Assembly (NCBI GenBank): GCA_028868235.1
Contig: JAGWUW010000019.1
Location: 1 to 16,401 of the forward strand
Source of the DNA: Betaproteobacteria bacterium
GTDB taxonomy: Bacteria; Pseudomonadota; Gammaproteobacteria; Burkholderiales; Rhodocyclaceae
Direction of reading: 5' to 3'
DNA length: 16,401 bases
Shown: positions 1 through 6,176 of the stretch, one piece after another
Position numbering within the stretch: position 1 is the stretch's first letter
How the letters are laid out: each line of letters starts with the position of its first letter
Made by a program: the position numbers and the translations under genes
The notes under the pieces: generated by a model
Database searches by the model: none
The model's input: only the letters and a program-made list of their open reading frames with translations
What the model was told of the DNA's origin: nothing

Positions 1-626
1 AGGGGCGGCTTTTCTCGGCATTCGAACAGGCGGACAGCTCGACTACGCGAGAGTATGGGGGTACCGGTCTCGGCTTGGCCATTACGAAGCGGCTGAGTGC
101 CTTGATGGGAGGAGAAGTCGGCGTCATCAGCACTCCCTCGGTCGGGAGTACGTTCTGGTTCACCGCACGGCTGGGCAAAAGCAGTGAATCCGATGCGCAA
201 CAGCAGCAGAACTTCGGCGTAGACGAGGCGGAAACGATGCTGCGCGAGAAATATTCAGGCCGGCGCATTTTGCTCGTTGAAGATGAACCAATCAACCAGA
301 TGGTTGCCGAGGAACTCCTGGCGACTACGGGTTTGGTCGTTGATACGGCGGATAACGGTGTCGTGGCCGTCGAAAAGGCAAAGGGTAATACTTATGACCT
401 TATCTTGATGGATATGCAGATGCCTCAAATGGATGGCCTTGAGGCGACCCGCCGCATCAGAAAGCTGCCGGGCTTGCAAACAGTACCGATTCTGGCCATG
501 ACCGCCAACGCTTTCAGCGAAGATCGGGCAAACTGTATCGAGGCGGGGATGAACGATTTTCTGTCCAAGCCGGTTGTGCCGGAGCGCTTCTACGAAACGC
601 TGATCCGTTGGCTGCGTAAGGACTGA
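1..626 (+). CDS. Hybrid sensor histidine kinase, C-terminal part (5' truncated by window edge)
   Basis: The reading frame is already open at base 3, so only the last ~207 residues are present. They begin inside the HATPase domain, with an LFSAFEQAD segment and the ATP-lid glycine box [12 protein letters not shown] encoded around 57-92. A short Gln-rich linker follows, then a complete receiver domain. Its acidic pair is in LLVEDEP, the phospho-acceptor Asp is in LILMDMQMP (around 400-425), and the conserved Lys is in FLSKPV near the end. This is the layout of BarA/ArcB-like orthodox hybrid kinases, which autophosphorylate on His and pass the phosphate to the receiver Asp. No HPt domain follows before the TGA. 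The sensor input lies outside the window, so the signal is unknown. The sequence closely resembles the end of the hybrid kinase at the right edge of the window, which points inward from the other side. Its neighbour arfB is convergent and 41 bp away. Confidence 0.9.
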   Translation, partial: GRLFSAFEQADSSTTREYGGTGLGLAITKRLSALMGGEVGVISTPSVGSTFWFTARLGKSSESDAQQQQNFGVDEAETMLREKYSGRRILLVEDEPINQMVAEELLATTGLVVDTADNGVVAVEKAKGNTYDLILMDMQMPQMDGLEATRRIRKLPGLQTVPILAMTANAFSEDRANCIEAGMNDFLSKPVVPERFYETLIRWLRKD

Positions 627-667
627 GTTGCGGCCCTCAGTCATCTGATCTGGCCTTGCCGGACCTT

Positions 668-1108
668 TCAGTCTCCCGTAGAACGACGCGCCGCCTTGAT
701 TACGGCGCGTCGTCCCTTCTGTTCCAGCCGCCGCTTGATCGAGCCATGTGTTGGCTTGGTCGGCCGGCGTGTCCGTGGCAGCACCGTAACGCTATTCACC
801 AGCAGTTCCAGCCGGCGTAGCGCTTCGGCACGGTTCTTTTCCAAGCTACGGAATTCCTGCGCCTTGATGATCACCGTACCGTTCTTGCTGATCCGCTGAT
901 CGCCCAGTGTCAGCAGGCGTTCCTTGATTTCCGGCGGCAGCGAGGAAGCGGGAATGTCGAAACGCAGGTGAGCGGCATTCGATACTTTGTTCACGTTCTG
1001 CCCACCAGTTCCCTGGGCACGGATGGCAGTGAATTCGATCTCGTCGGGAGGGATGGTCAGGGCGGGGTGCATGGTGAATTTCGGGCGCGGATCCTGAGTG
1101 TACGCCAT
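668..1108 (-). CDS. arfB: Peptidyl-tRNA hydrolase ArfB (ribosome rescue)
   Basis: ArfB (YaeJ) enters stalled non-stop ribosomes and hydrolyses the peptidyl-tRNA ester. The protein has the catalytic GGQ in the context RAQGTGGQNVNKVSNA. It also has the family segment HLRFDIPASSLP, which matches my memory of E. coli YaeJ almost word for word, and a Lys/Arg-rich C-terminal tail (last ~35 residues). In ArfB that tail inserts into the empty mRNA channel. At 146 residues it is family-sized (E. coli 140). It lacks the codon-recognition domains of RF1/RF2, so it is not a release factor. The start is uncertain. ATG at 1108 gives 12 extra residues; ATG at 1072 (MHPALTIPP) lines up slightly better with the E. 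coli N-terminus. Neither has a clear Shine-Dalgarno sequence. It is transcribed divergently from the monooxygenase operon, with no evident functional link. Confidence 0.9.
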   Translation of the reverse strand: MAYTQDPRPKFTMHPALTIPPDEIEFTAIRAQGTGGQNVNKVSNAAHLRFDIPASSLPPEIKERLLTLGDQRISKNGTVIIKAQEFRSLEKNRAEALRRLELLVNSVTVLPRTRRPTKPTHGSIKRRLEQKGRRAVIKAARRSTGD

Positions 1109-1293
1109 GTACGGGCTCGACTCATATCTCGCGATCTAAACCAAAGTCTAATAGCCGCCTCTTTGCTTTCCGAATAACTTTGCTTTCACGCGAATTATCG
1201 AGAAAAACGATTATTTCGATGATTCCTGGCGAATGACATCGCTTGGATTCGGGAATGGCAGGCCCCCAGTTCTGCTGTAAAGAGGAGACACAA
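1109..1293. promoter_or_regulatory. Divergent arfB / monooxygenase-operon promoter region
   Basis: These 185 bp between the divergent arfB and tmoA starts must hold the operon promoter unless it lies inside arfB. The region is AT-richer than its surroundings (1160-1220). I see no convincing -35/-10 pair. A GG...GC pair near 1228 is spaced one base too widely for a sigma-54 promoter. A partial inverted repeat resembling a TodT/StyR operator lies at 1136-1151 and is listed separately. The last ten bases carry the strong AGAGGAG ribosome binding site of tmoA (1281-1287). Confidence 0.5.
1136..1151 (+). promoter_or_regulatory. Candidate TodT/StyR-type operator upstream of tmoA
   Basis: The sequence reads CTAAACCAAAGTCTAA. 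The recognition sites known for TodT and StyR are pseudo-palindromes of the form ATAAAC-N4-GTTTAT. The left half here has TAAACCA, and the right half has GT-C-TA with one mismatch and a changed outer base. By eye, 11 of 16 positions agree with the StyR form. It sits about 145 bp upstream of the tmoA start, a reasonable activator distance given the missing -35 element. A TodT-like regulator is encoded in the same cluster. The match is imperfect and could be chance. Confidence 0.3.
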
Positions 1294-2799
1294 ATGGCTG
1301 TACTTAATCGGATGGACTGGTACGACCTGGCCAGGACCACGAACTGGTCACCCACGTACGTGACGGAAGACGAATTGTTCCCGCCGCTGATGTCGGGCGC
1401 GTTCGGGCTGCCGCAGGATGCATGGGAAAAATACGACGAACCCTACAAGCAAACCTACCCGGAATATGTGAAGGTTCAGCGCGACAAGGATGCCGGTGCC
1501 TACTCGGTGAAGGCCGCCTTGGAACGTAGCCGCATTTTTGAGAACGCTGATCCGGGCTGGAAGTCGGTTATGAAGGCGCACTACGGTGCCATCGCCCGCG
1601 GCGAATATGCTGCTGCCAGTGCCGAGGCCCGCATGATGCGCTTCTCCAAGGCGCCGGGCATGCGCAATATGTCCACGCTGGGCTGCCTAGATGAAATTCG
1701 TCATGGCCAGATGCAGCTGTATTTCCCGCACGAACATGTTGCCAAGGATCGTCAGATGGATTGGGCCTTCAAGGCCTACGACACCAACGAGTGGGGCATG
1801 ATCGCCGCCCGTCACTTCTTCGACGACATCATGATGACCCGCGACGCCATCAGCGTCTCGATCATGCTCACCTTCAGCTTCGAGACCGGTTTCACCAACA
1901 TGCAGTTTCTCGGCCTGGCAGCCGACGCCGCCGAAGCCGGCGACCACACCTTTGCCAACCTGATTTCCAGTATCCAGACCGACGAGTCGCGCCACGCCCA
2001 GATCGGCGGCCCGGCCCTCAAGGTGCTGATCGAGAACGGTCAGAAGGCGGAGGCGCAAAAGCGCGTCGATATTGCCGTCTGGGGCGCCTGGAAGCTGTTC
2101 TCGGTGCTGACCGGCCCGATCATGGATTACTACACGCCGCTCGAGCATCGTAAGCAATCGTTCAAGGAATTCATGGAGGAGTGGATTGTCGCCCAGTTCG
2201 AGCGTGCCCTAACCGACATGGGCCTCGACCTGCCCTGGTACTGGGACATCTTCCTCAAGGATATTGCCGAAACCCACCACGGCATGCACATGGGCTCGTA
2301 CTTCTGGCGCCCCACCGTGTGGTGGAACCCGGCAGCTGGCGTCAGCCCCGACGAGCGCGCCTGGTTAGAAGAGAAATACCCCGGCTGGAACGACACCTGG
2401 GGTCAATGCTGGGACGTCATCATCGACAACGTGGTCGACGGCAATATGGCCATGGCCTACCCGGAAACCCTGCCTTATGTCTGCAATATGTGCCAGCTGC
2501 CGATTCTCGGAACGCCTGGCAAGCAGTGGAATGTCAAGGATTACCCGCTCGAATACAACGGCCGCCTCTACCACTTCGGTTCTGAGGTCGACCGCTGGTG
2601 CTTCCAGCAGGAACCGGAACGCTACGCCGGTCACATGAGCATCGTCGACCGTTTCCTGGCCGGCATGATCCAGCCGATGGACCTCGGCGGTGCGCTCGCC
2701 TACATGAACCTCGCACCCGGCGAGTGCGGCGACGACGCCCACAACTATGCATGGGCCGAGGTGTATCGGGCCATGCGTACAGCCAAGAAGGCCGGCTGA
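1294..2799 (+). CDS. tmoA: Toluene/benzene monooxygenase hydroxylase alpha subunit (di-iron)
   Basis: This is the catalytic subunit of a four-component soluble di-iron monooxygenase that inserts one O2 oxygen into toluene, benzene or related arenes. At 501 residues it matches T4MO TmoA (500) and can be aligned from memory almost without gaps. All six iron ligands are present at T4MO numbering: E104, E134, H137, E197, E231 and H234. The hydrogen-bonding T201 and Q228 and the pocket residues I100, G103, F176, F196 and F205 are also present. The C-terminal region (about 395-445) is YHS-like, with C397 and C400 as CxxC and C436. The start is ATG 1294, preceded by AGAGGAG at a 6-7 nt spacing; an in-frame TTG at 1243 would only add unrelated residues. 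It is the first gene of tmoABCDEF and acts in the cytoplasm as an (alpha beta gamma)2 hydroxylase. Regiospecificity is not certain from sequence; I100/G103 as in T4MO would favour para attack. Confidence 0.96.
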   Translation: MAVLNRMDWYDLARTTNWSPTYVTEDELFPPLMSGAFGLPQDAWEKYDEPYKQTYPEYVKVQRDKDAGAYSVKAALERSRIFENADPGWKSVMKAHYGAIARGEYAAASAEARMMRFSKAPGMRNMSTLGCLDEIRHGQMQLYFPHEHVAKDRQMDWAFKAYDTNEWGMIAARHFFDDIMMTRDAISVSIMLTFSFETGFTNMQFLGLAADAAEAGDHTFANLISSIQTDESRHAQIGGPALKVLIENGQKAEAQKRVDIAVWGAWKLFSVLTGPIMDYYTPLEHRKQSFKEFMEEWIVAQFERALTDMGLDLPWYWDIFLKDIAETHHGMHMGSYFWRPTVWWNPAAGVSPDERAWLEEKYPGWNDTWGQCWDVIIDNVVDGNMAMAYPETLPYVCNMCQLPILGTPGKQWNVKDYPLEYNGRLYHFGSEVDRWCFQQEPERYAGHMSIVDRFLAGMIQPMDLGGALAYMNLAPGECGDDAHNYAWAEVYRAMRTAKKAG

Positions 2800-2813
2800 G
2801 ACCGGTGTGGAGC

Positions 2814-2837
2814 AGGCGGCGCCGGCAGGTGCCGCCT
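2814..2837 (+). other. Intercistronic GC-rich hairpin between tmoA and tmoB
   Basis: The arms AGGCGGCGCC (2814-2823) and GGTGCCGCCT (2828-2837) form a 10-bp stem with one G-U wobble around a GGCA tetraloop. It starts 14 nt after the tmoA stop and ends just upstream of the tmoB ribosome binding site (about 2849-2855). No T-run follows, so it is not a classical terminator. A 3'-end stabiliser or processing barrier is more likely. It shares GGCGCCGGCAGG with the hairpin before tmoF. Confidence 0.6.
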
Positions 2838-2862
2838 CAAACAGACAGAGGAGATTCAAGAA

Positions 2863-3129
2863 ATGGCGTTGTTTCCAATTACTTCCAACTTCGAAGGCGA
2901 TTTCGTCCTGCAACTGGTAGCGGTCGATACCGAAAACACCATGGACGAGGTCGCGGCAGCCGCTGCGCACCATTCCGTCGGTCGGCGCGTCCGTGCCCGT
3001 CCGGGCCAGATTCTGCGGGTGCGTCGGCAGGGGGCCGCGGAATTCTTCCCGCGCACCATGAAGCTGGGCGAAGCCGGCCTGAAGCCGACCGAGACCGTCG
3101 AAATCATCTGGGAGGCGCCGAAGCACTGA
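2863..3129 (+). CDS. tmoB: Toluene monooxygenase hydroxylase gamma subunit
   Basis: This small structural subunit of the hydroxylase has 88 residues (T4MO TmoB 84). It aligns with TmoB along its whole length: the N-terminal FPI...F..DF..QLV.VD segment, a central R-rich VGRRVRARPG segment, the ELFPR-like EFFPRTM motif, and the end LKPTETVEI. The fold is ubiquitin-like in solved T4MO structures. It carries no cofactor and packs against the alpha subunit away from the active site. A strong AGAGGAGA precedes the ATG by 8 nt. It lies 63 bp after tmoA, with the hairpin at 2814-2837 between them. Identification rests on both similarity and operon position. Confidence 0.93.
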   Translation: MALFPITSNFEGDFVLQLVAVDTENTMDEVAAAAAHHSVGRRVRARPGQILRVRRQGAAEFFPRTMKLGEAGLKPTETVEIIWEAPKH

Positions 3130-3176
3130 GTGCTTACGGCAGCACACCCCGAACCAGGAAATCACAGGAGTCAGGC

Positions 3177-3512
3177 ATGGGTTTCAAAAAGGTATGCACG
3201 CGCGACGATCTCTGGGAAGGAGAAATGGAGTCGTTCGAGGTCAATGGCCAGGAGATTTTGCTGGTCTGTGCCGAAGGGGGCGACATCAAGGCCTTCCAAG
3301 GCATCTGCCCGCATCAGGACATTCCTCTGATCGATGGCACTTTCGATGGCCAGAAGATCATTTGCAAGGCGCATCTGTGGCAGTTCAACGCCTGCAACGG
3401 CAAGGGTATCAACCCGTCGGACTGTGCGTTGGCCGAGTACCCGGTCAAGCTGGATGGTGACGACGTACTGGTTGAAACAGAGGGTATAGAGGCCCTGTTT
3501 GCCCATACCTGA
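3177..3512 (+). CDS. tmoC: Toluene monooxygenase Rieske ferredoxin
   Basis: This Rieske [2Fe-2S] ferredoxin carries electrons from the reductase TmoF to the di-iron hydroxylase. It has 111 residues (T4MO TmoC 112). The cluster ligands are C44 and H46 in CPHQ, and C63 and H66 in CKAHLW, the standard CxH...CxxH pattern. The downstream GINPSDCALAEYPV block is typical of this family. It is soluble and cytoplasmic, with no signal peptide. The start is ATG 3177, preceded by CAGGAG at about 6 nt. The frame stays open far upstream inside the tmoA and tmoB regions, but that is a shadow of those genes. It lies 47 bp after tmoB. The gap to tmoD is unusually long (163 bp) for this operon. Confidence 0.95.
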   Translation: MGFKKVCTRDDLWEGEMESFEVNGQEILLVCAEGGDIKAFQGICPHQDIPLIDGTFDGQKIICKAHLWQFNACNGKGINPSDCALAEYPVKLDGDDVLVETEGIEALFAHT

Positions 3513-3549
3513 TCCCCGTTATTCCTTCACTTTTTACAGGACGAGTCGC

Positions 3550-3675
3550 ATGGGCATTTTGCAATGGCTGGGAGGCCTTTGGGGCGGTGGGCAAGCGCAG
3601 CCGCAACTGGCTTTCCCTTCCGGGCTGGCGAGCGAGATTGGCGCGCCAGACTTGAAAGAAAACGAGGAGAAAACA
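3550..3675 (+). other. In-frame upstream extension of tmoD (possible long isoform or leader)
   Basis: ATG at 3550, with ACAGGA about 8 bases upstream, opens 42 codons in frame with tmoD and without a stop. The predicted peptide starts with a Trp/Gly-rich hydrophobic stretch (MGILQWLGGLWGGG) and ends with a charged one (LKENEEKT). I know of no TmoD relative with this segment. It could be a second translation start, untranslated spacer that happens to be open, or a leader that couples tmoC and tmoD translation. A weak 6-bp inverted repeat (CTGGCG 3625-3630, CGCCAG 3644-3649) lies within it. The strong ribosome binding site directly before 3676 argues that the short form dominates. Confidence 0.3.
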
Positions 3676-3990
3676 ATGAGCACCACAAGTTCCGCGCAGG
3701 CCTATCACAACAATCTGGTCGGACCGGTCATGCGCGCTGGCGATCTGGCCATGGCGGTCATCGAAGCCGCCAAGGTCGACAACCCGGGCAAGGAAGTGTT
3801 CGTTGAAGACAAGCGGGCCTATATCCGCATCCATACCGAACACGAGATGGTCCTGCACCGCGAAACCATCGAGGAAGAGCTGGGTCGCCCCTTCAAGATG
3901 AACGACCTTGAAGTTGATCTGAGTTCCTTCGCCGGCCAGATCGAAAGCGGTGACAACGCCATCCGCTTTTATTTCACGAAAAAGATGTAA
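3676..3990 (+). CDS. tmoD: Toluene monooxygenase effector/coupling protein
   Basis: This cofactor-free regulatory protein binds the hydroxylase near the di-iron site, tuning O2 activation and coupling. The core is 104 residues (T4MO TmoD 103). It aligns from the first residues (HNN.VGP..RAGDL) through DNPGKE, VEDKRAYIRI and LGRPF to the end SFAGQI...IRFYF. The ATG at 3676 has a very good GAGGAG six bases upstream and matches the family N-terminus, so it is preferred. The same frame stays open upstream with another ATG at 3550, preceded by a weaker AGGA. That start would add 42 residues beginning MGILQWLGGLWGGG (see findings). It lies 45 bp before tmoE. Confidence 0.94.
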   Translation: MSTTSSAQAYHNNLVGPVMRAGDLAMAVIEAAKVDNPGKEVFVEDKRAYIRIHTEHEMVLHRETIEEELGRPFKMNDLEVDLSSFAGQIESGDNAIRFYFTKKM

Positions 3991-4035
3991 GCGCGGCCCG
4001 CAGGCCTGCCTATACCCATAATCGAGGAGACAAGA

Positions 4036-5022
4036 ATGTCCGAAACCCAAGTACTGAAGCCGCTCAAGACCTGGAGCCATCTCGCAGCCCGTCGTCGCAA
4101 GCCCAGCGAATACGAGATCGTCAGCGCCAACTTGCACTACAACGACAAGCGTCCCGACTCGCCCTACGAACTGTCGCCGACCATGTTCATGAACGAGTGG
4201 TACAAGAAAAACACCTTCGGTACCGTGCTCAAGCACGCCGATTGGAACGCCTTTCGCGATCCGGAGGAAGTGGTCTACCGCACCTACAACATGATGCAGG
4301 ACGGCCAGGAAACCTACGTCTTCGGCCTGTTCGACCAGTTCAACCAGCGCGAGCACGACAGCGCCCTCGACCCGCGCTGGGCCGGTACGCTGGCACGCTT
4401 CTACACCCCGTCGCGCTACCTGTTCCACACCGTACAGATGGCCTCGGCCTATGTCGGCCAGGTATCGCCGGCTAGCACCATCACCAACTGCAACTACTTC
4501 CAGATGGCCGACAGCTTCCGCTGGCTGAGCCACACCGCCTACCGTACCAAGGAACTGTCCACCGTCTTTCCGGACAAGGGTTTTGCCGCCGACGAGCGCC
4601 AGTACTGGGAAAAAGACCCCGTCTGGCAGGGTTTCCGCGAACTGATGGAAAAGACCTTGACGGTGTGGGACTGGGGCGAGGCCATCGTCGTCCTCAACCT
4701 GGTCGCCAAGCCGGCCATCGACGAAGCCGTGTTGCGTAAGCTCGGCGAATCCGCCCGCCACAACGGCGACACGCTGCTCGGGCTGCTTACCGATGCCCAG
4801 TTGGTCGATGCCGCTCGCCATCGCCGGTGGATTTCCGTGCTGGTCAAGATGGCGCTGGAAACGCCGGGCAACCTGGAGCATATCCGGGGCTGGATCGCCA
4901 AGTGGGAGCCGCTGGCCGACAAGGCCATCGATGCCTACTGCACCTCGCTGCCTGATGTCGCCAACGGTGCCGAAGCAGCCAAGGCGGCAACGCGCGATTT
5001 CCGCCGCTCCCTCGGCCTGTAA
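4036..5022 (+). CDS. tmoE: Toluene monooxygenase hydroxylase beta subunit
   Basis: This is the structural beta subunit of the hydroxylase. It has 328 residues, about 20 longer than T4MO TmoE (307), mostly at the C-terminus. It has a ferritin-like helical fold related to the alpha subunit but no di-iron ligand set. Diagnostic blocks are KTWSHLA..R.KPSEYEIVS near the N-terminus, DSPYELSP, VYRTYNMMQDGQE, FDQFNQREHD, SRYLFH..QM.SAYV, and ELMEKTLTVWDWGEA. It pairs with TmoA to form the hydroxylase core that docks TmoC and TmoD. A strong CGAGGAGA lies 5-6 bases before ATG 4036. The gap of 71 bp to tmoF contains a GC-rich hairpin. Confidence 0.95.
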   Translation: MSETQVLKPLKTWSHLAARRRKPSEYEIVSANLHYNDKRPDSPYELSPTMFMNEWYKKNTFGTVLKHADWNAFRDPEEVVYRTYNMMQDGQETYVFGLFDQFNQREHDSALDPRWAGTLARFYTPSRYLFHTVQMASAYVGQVSPASTITNCNYFQMADSFRWLSHTAYRTKELSTVFPDKGFAADERQYWEKDPVWQGFRELMEKTLTVWDWGEAIVVLNLVAKPAIDEAVLRKLGESARHNGDTLLGLLTDAQLVDAARHRRWISVLVKMALETPGNLEHIRGWIAKWEPLADKAIDAYCTSLPDVANGAEAAKAATRDFRRSLGL

Positions 5023-5045
5023 TCGACCACCTGCCTGCTACCTGA

Positions 5046-5065
5046 CCGGTGCCCCGAGGCGCCGG
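5046..5065 (+). other. Intercistronic GC-rich hairpin between tmoE and tmoF
   Basis: CCGGTGCC (5046-5053) pairs with GGCGCCGG (5058-5065) around a CCGA tetraloop: an 8-bp stem with one G-U wobble. It lies 23 nt after the tmoE stop and 28 nt before the tmoF ATG, with no T-run. It would bury the in-frame GTG at 5049, supporting ATG 5094 as the tmoF start. With the weak tmoF ribosome binding site, it may lower reductase synthesis relative to the hydroxylase. Confidence 0.55.
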
Positions 5066-5093
5066 CAGGGCTGGCTATCGCCTTCGAGCTGCC

Positions 5094-6110
5094 ATGACTG
5101 ACGCTACGATATTCAATGAAAAAGACGGCACTACCTGTACGCAGGCTGCCGGCGATACCATTCTGCGTGCTGCCTTGCGGGCAGGGCAGGGCTATTCCTA
5201 TGAATGCAATTCCGGCGGTTGCGGCGGTTGCAAGTTCGAACTCGTTTCGGGCGAAATCGAAACGCTGTGGGCCGATGCGCCGGGACTGACCGAGCGTGAC
5301 CGCAAGCGTGGTCGCCATCTGGCCTGCCAGTGCCGCGCCCGCGGCCCGGTGACCATCAAGGCGGCCACGGCTGCCGAGTACCAGCCGAAGATTCTGCCTA
5401 AACGGCAGCGTGCCCATCTGCTCGCCACCCGGGACATTACCCACGATATCCGCGAGTTCCGTTTTCTGGCCGAGCAGGATGCCGAATTCCTGCCTGGCCA
5501 GTTCGCCATGCTCGATCTGCCCGGGGTGGAAAGTTCGCGCGCCTATTCGCTGGCCAATACCGGGAATCGGCAGTGCGAATGGCATTTCCAGGTGCGCCGG
5601 GTGCTGCATGGCAAGGGTACCCACACGCTTTTCGAGAAGTTGGCGGTGGGCGACGATATTGGCCTTGACGGCCCCTACGGCGTGGCCTATCTGCGTACCA
5701 AATCGCCGCGCGACATCGTCTGTGTGGCCGGAGGTTCCGGGCTGGCGCCGATGGTTTCCATCGCCCGCGGGGCGGCTGAATCCGGTCTACTCACCGAGCG
5801 GAAACTCTACTTCTTCTACGGCGCCAGGACGCCACGCGATGTCTGTGGCGAAGCTCTGCTACGCACGCTCGAGGGCTATGGCGACCGGATCGTCTATATC
5901 CCGGTCGTTTCGCTGCCTGGCGACAAAGACGAATGGTCGGGCGCCTCCGGTTACGTGCACGACACCGTTGCCCACGTCCTGCCGGCCGAACTGGCTAGCT
6001 ACGAGTTCTATTTTGCCGGGCCGCCCCCAATGACCCAGGCGCTTCAGGAACTGCTGATGGTCGGCCACAAGGTGCCCTTCGAGCAAATTCATTTCGACCG
6101 ATTTTTTTAA
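5094..6110 (+). CDS. tmoF: Toluene monooxygenase NADH:ferredoxin reductase
   Basis: This reductase takes a hydride from NADH onto FAD and passes single electrons through a plant-type [2Fe-2S] cluster to TmoC. It has 338 residues (T4MO TmoF 326). The N-terminal ferredoxin domain has ligands C38, C43, C46 and C78 (CNSGGCGGC and LACQC). An FAD-binding barrel with RAYS at 149-152 follows. The NAD-binding domain starts with GGSGLAPM (213-220) and includes FAGPPPM near 308-313. The C-terminus IHFDRFF is identical to that of T4MO TmoF as I remember it. ATG 5094 is chosen over GTG 5049, which falls inside a hairpin and adds a non-homologous Arg/Gly-rich stretch. Unlike the other tmo genes it has only a weak Shine-Dalgarno sequence. 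It is the last monooxygenase component; the channel gene follows. Confidence 0.95.
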   Translation: MTDATIFNEKDGTTCTQAAGDTILRAALRAGQGYSYECNSGGCGGCKFELVSGEIETLWADAPGLTERDRKRGRHLACQCRARGPVTIKAATAAEYQPKILPKRQRAHLLATRDITHDIREFRFLAEQDAEFLPGQFAMLDLPGVESSRAYSLANTGNRQCEWHFQVRRVLHGKGTHTLFEKLAVGDDIGLDGPYGVAYLRTKSPRDIVCVAGGSGLAPMVSIARGAAESGLLTERKLYFFYGARTPRDVCGEALLRTLEGYGDRIVYIPVVSLPGDKDEWSGASGYVHDTVAHVLPAELASYEFYFAGPPPMTQALQELLMVGHKVPFEQIHFDRFF

Positions 6111-6176
6111 CGATCACATAGCGAGACACCGAGATCGCTCGTGGTTCGAATTTCTATAACAAAGGAGACGATGGGG

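Noticed and set aside
1226..1245. Sigma-54 promoter candidate (TGGC...GC) upstream of tmoA
   Set aside because: There are 11 rather than 10 bases between GG and GC, the -12 block lacks TTGC, and no NtrC-type activator is in the cluster.
1243..1293. TTG start adding 17 residues to TmoA
   Set aside because: ATG 1294 has a strong ribosome binding site and matches the TmoA family N-terminus; the extra residues do not.
2365..3165. A 266-codon minus-strand frame over the tmoA end and tmoB
   Set aside because: It is antisense to conserved genes, unrecognisable as a protein, and best explained by GC skew at codon positions.
4000..4009. GCAGGCCTGC palindrome between tmoD and tmoE
   Set aside because: It has no loop, so it cannot form a normal RNA hairpin, and it is short enough to be chance in GC-rich DNA.
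3445..4881. A 478-codon open frame on the minus strand across tmoD and tmoE
   Set aside because: It lies opposite two well-conserved genes in high-GC DNA, has low-complexity Gly/Val/Gln-rich content, no recognisable domain, and no ribosome binding site. It is a codon-bias shadow.
5049..5093. GTG start adding 15 residues to TmoF
   Set aside because: It lies inside the hairpin at 5046-5065, and the added Arg/Gly-rich residues do not match reductases of the family.
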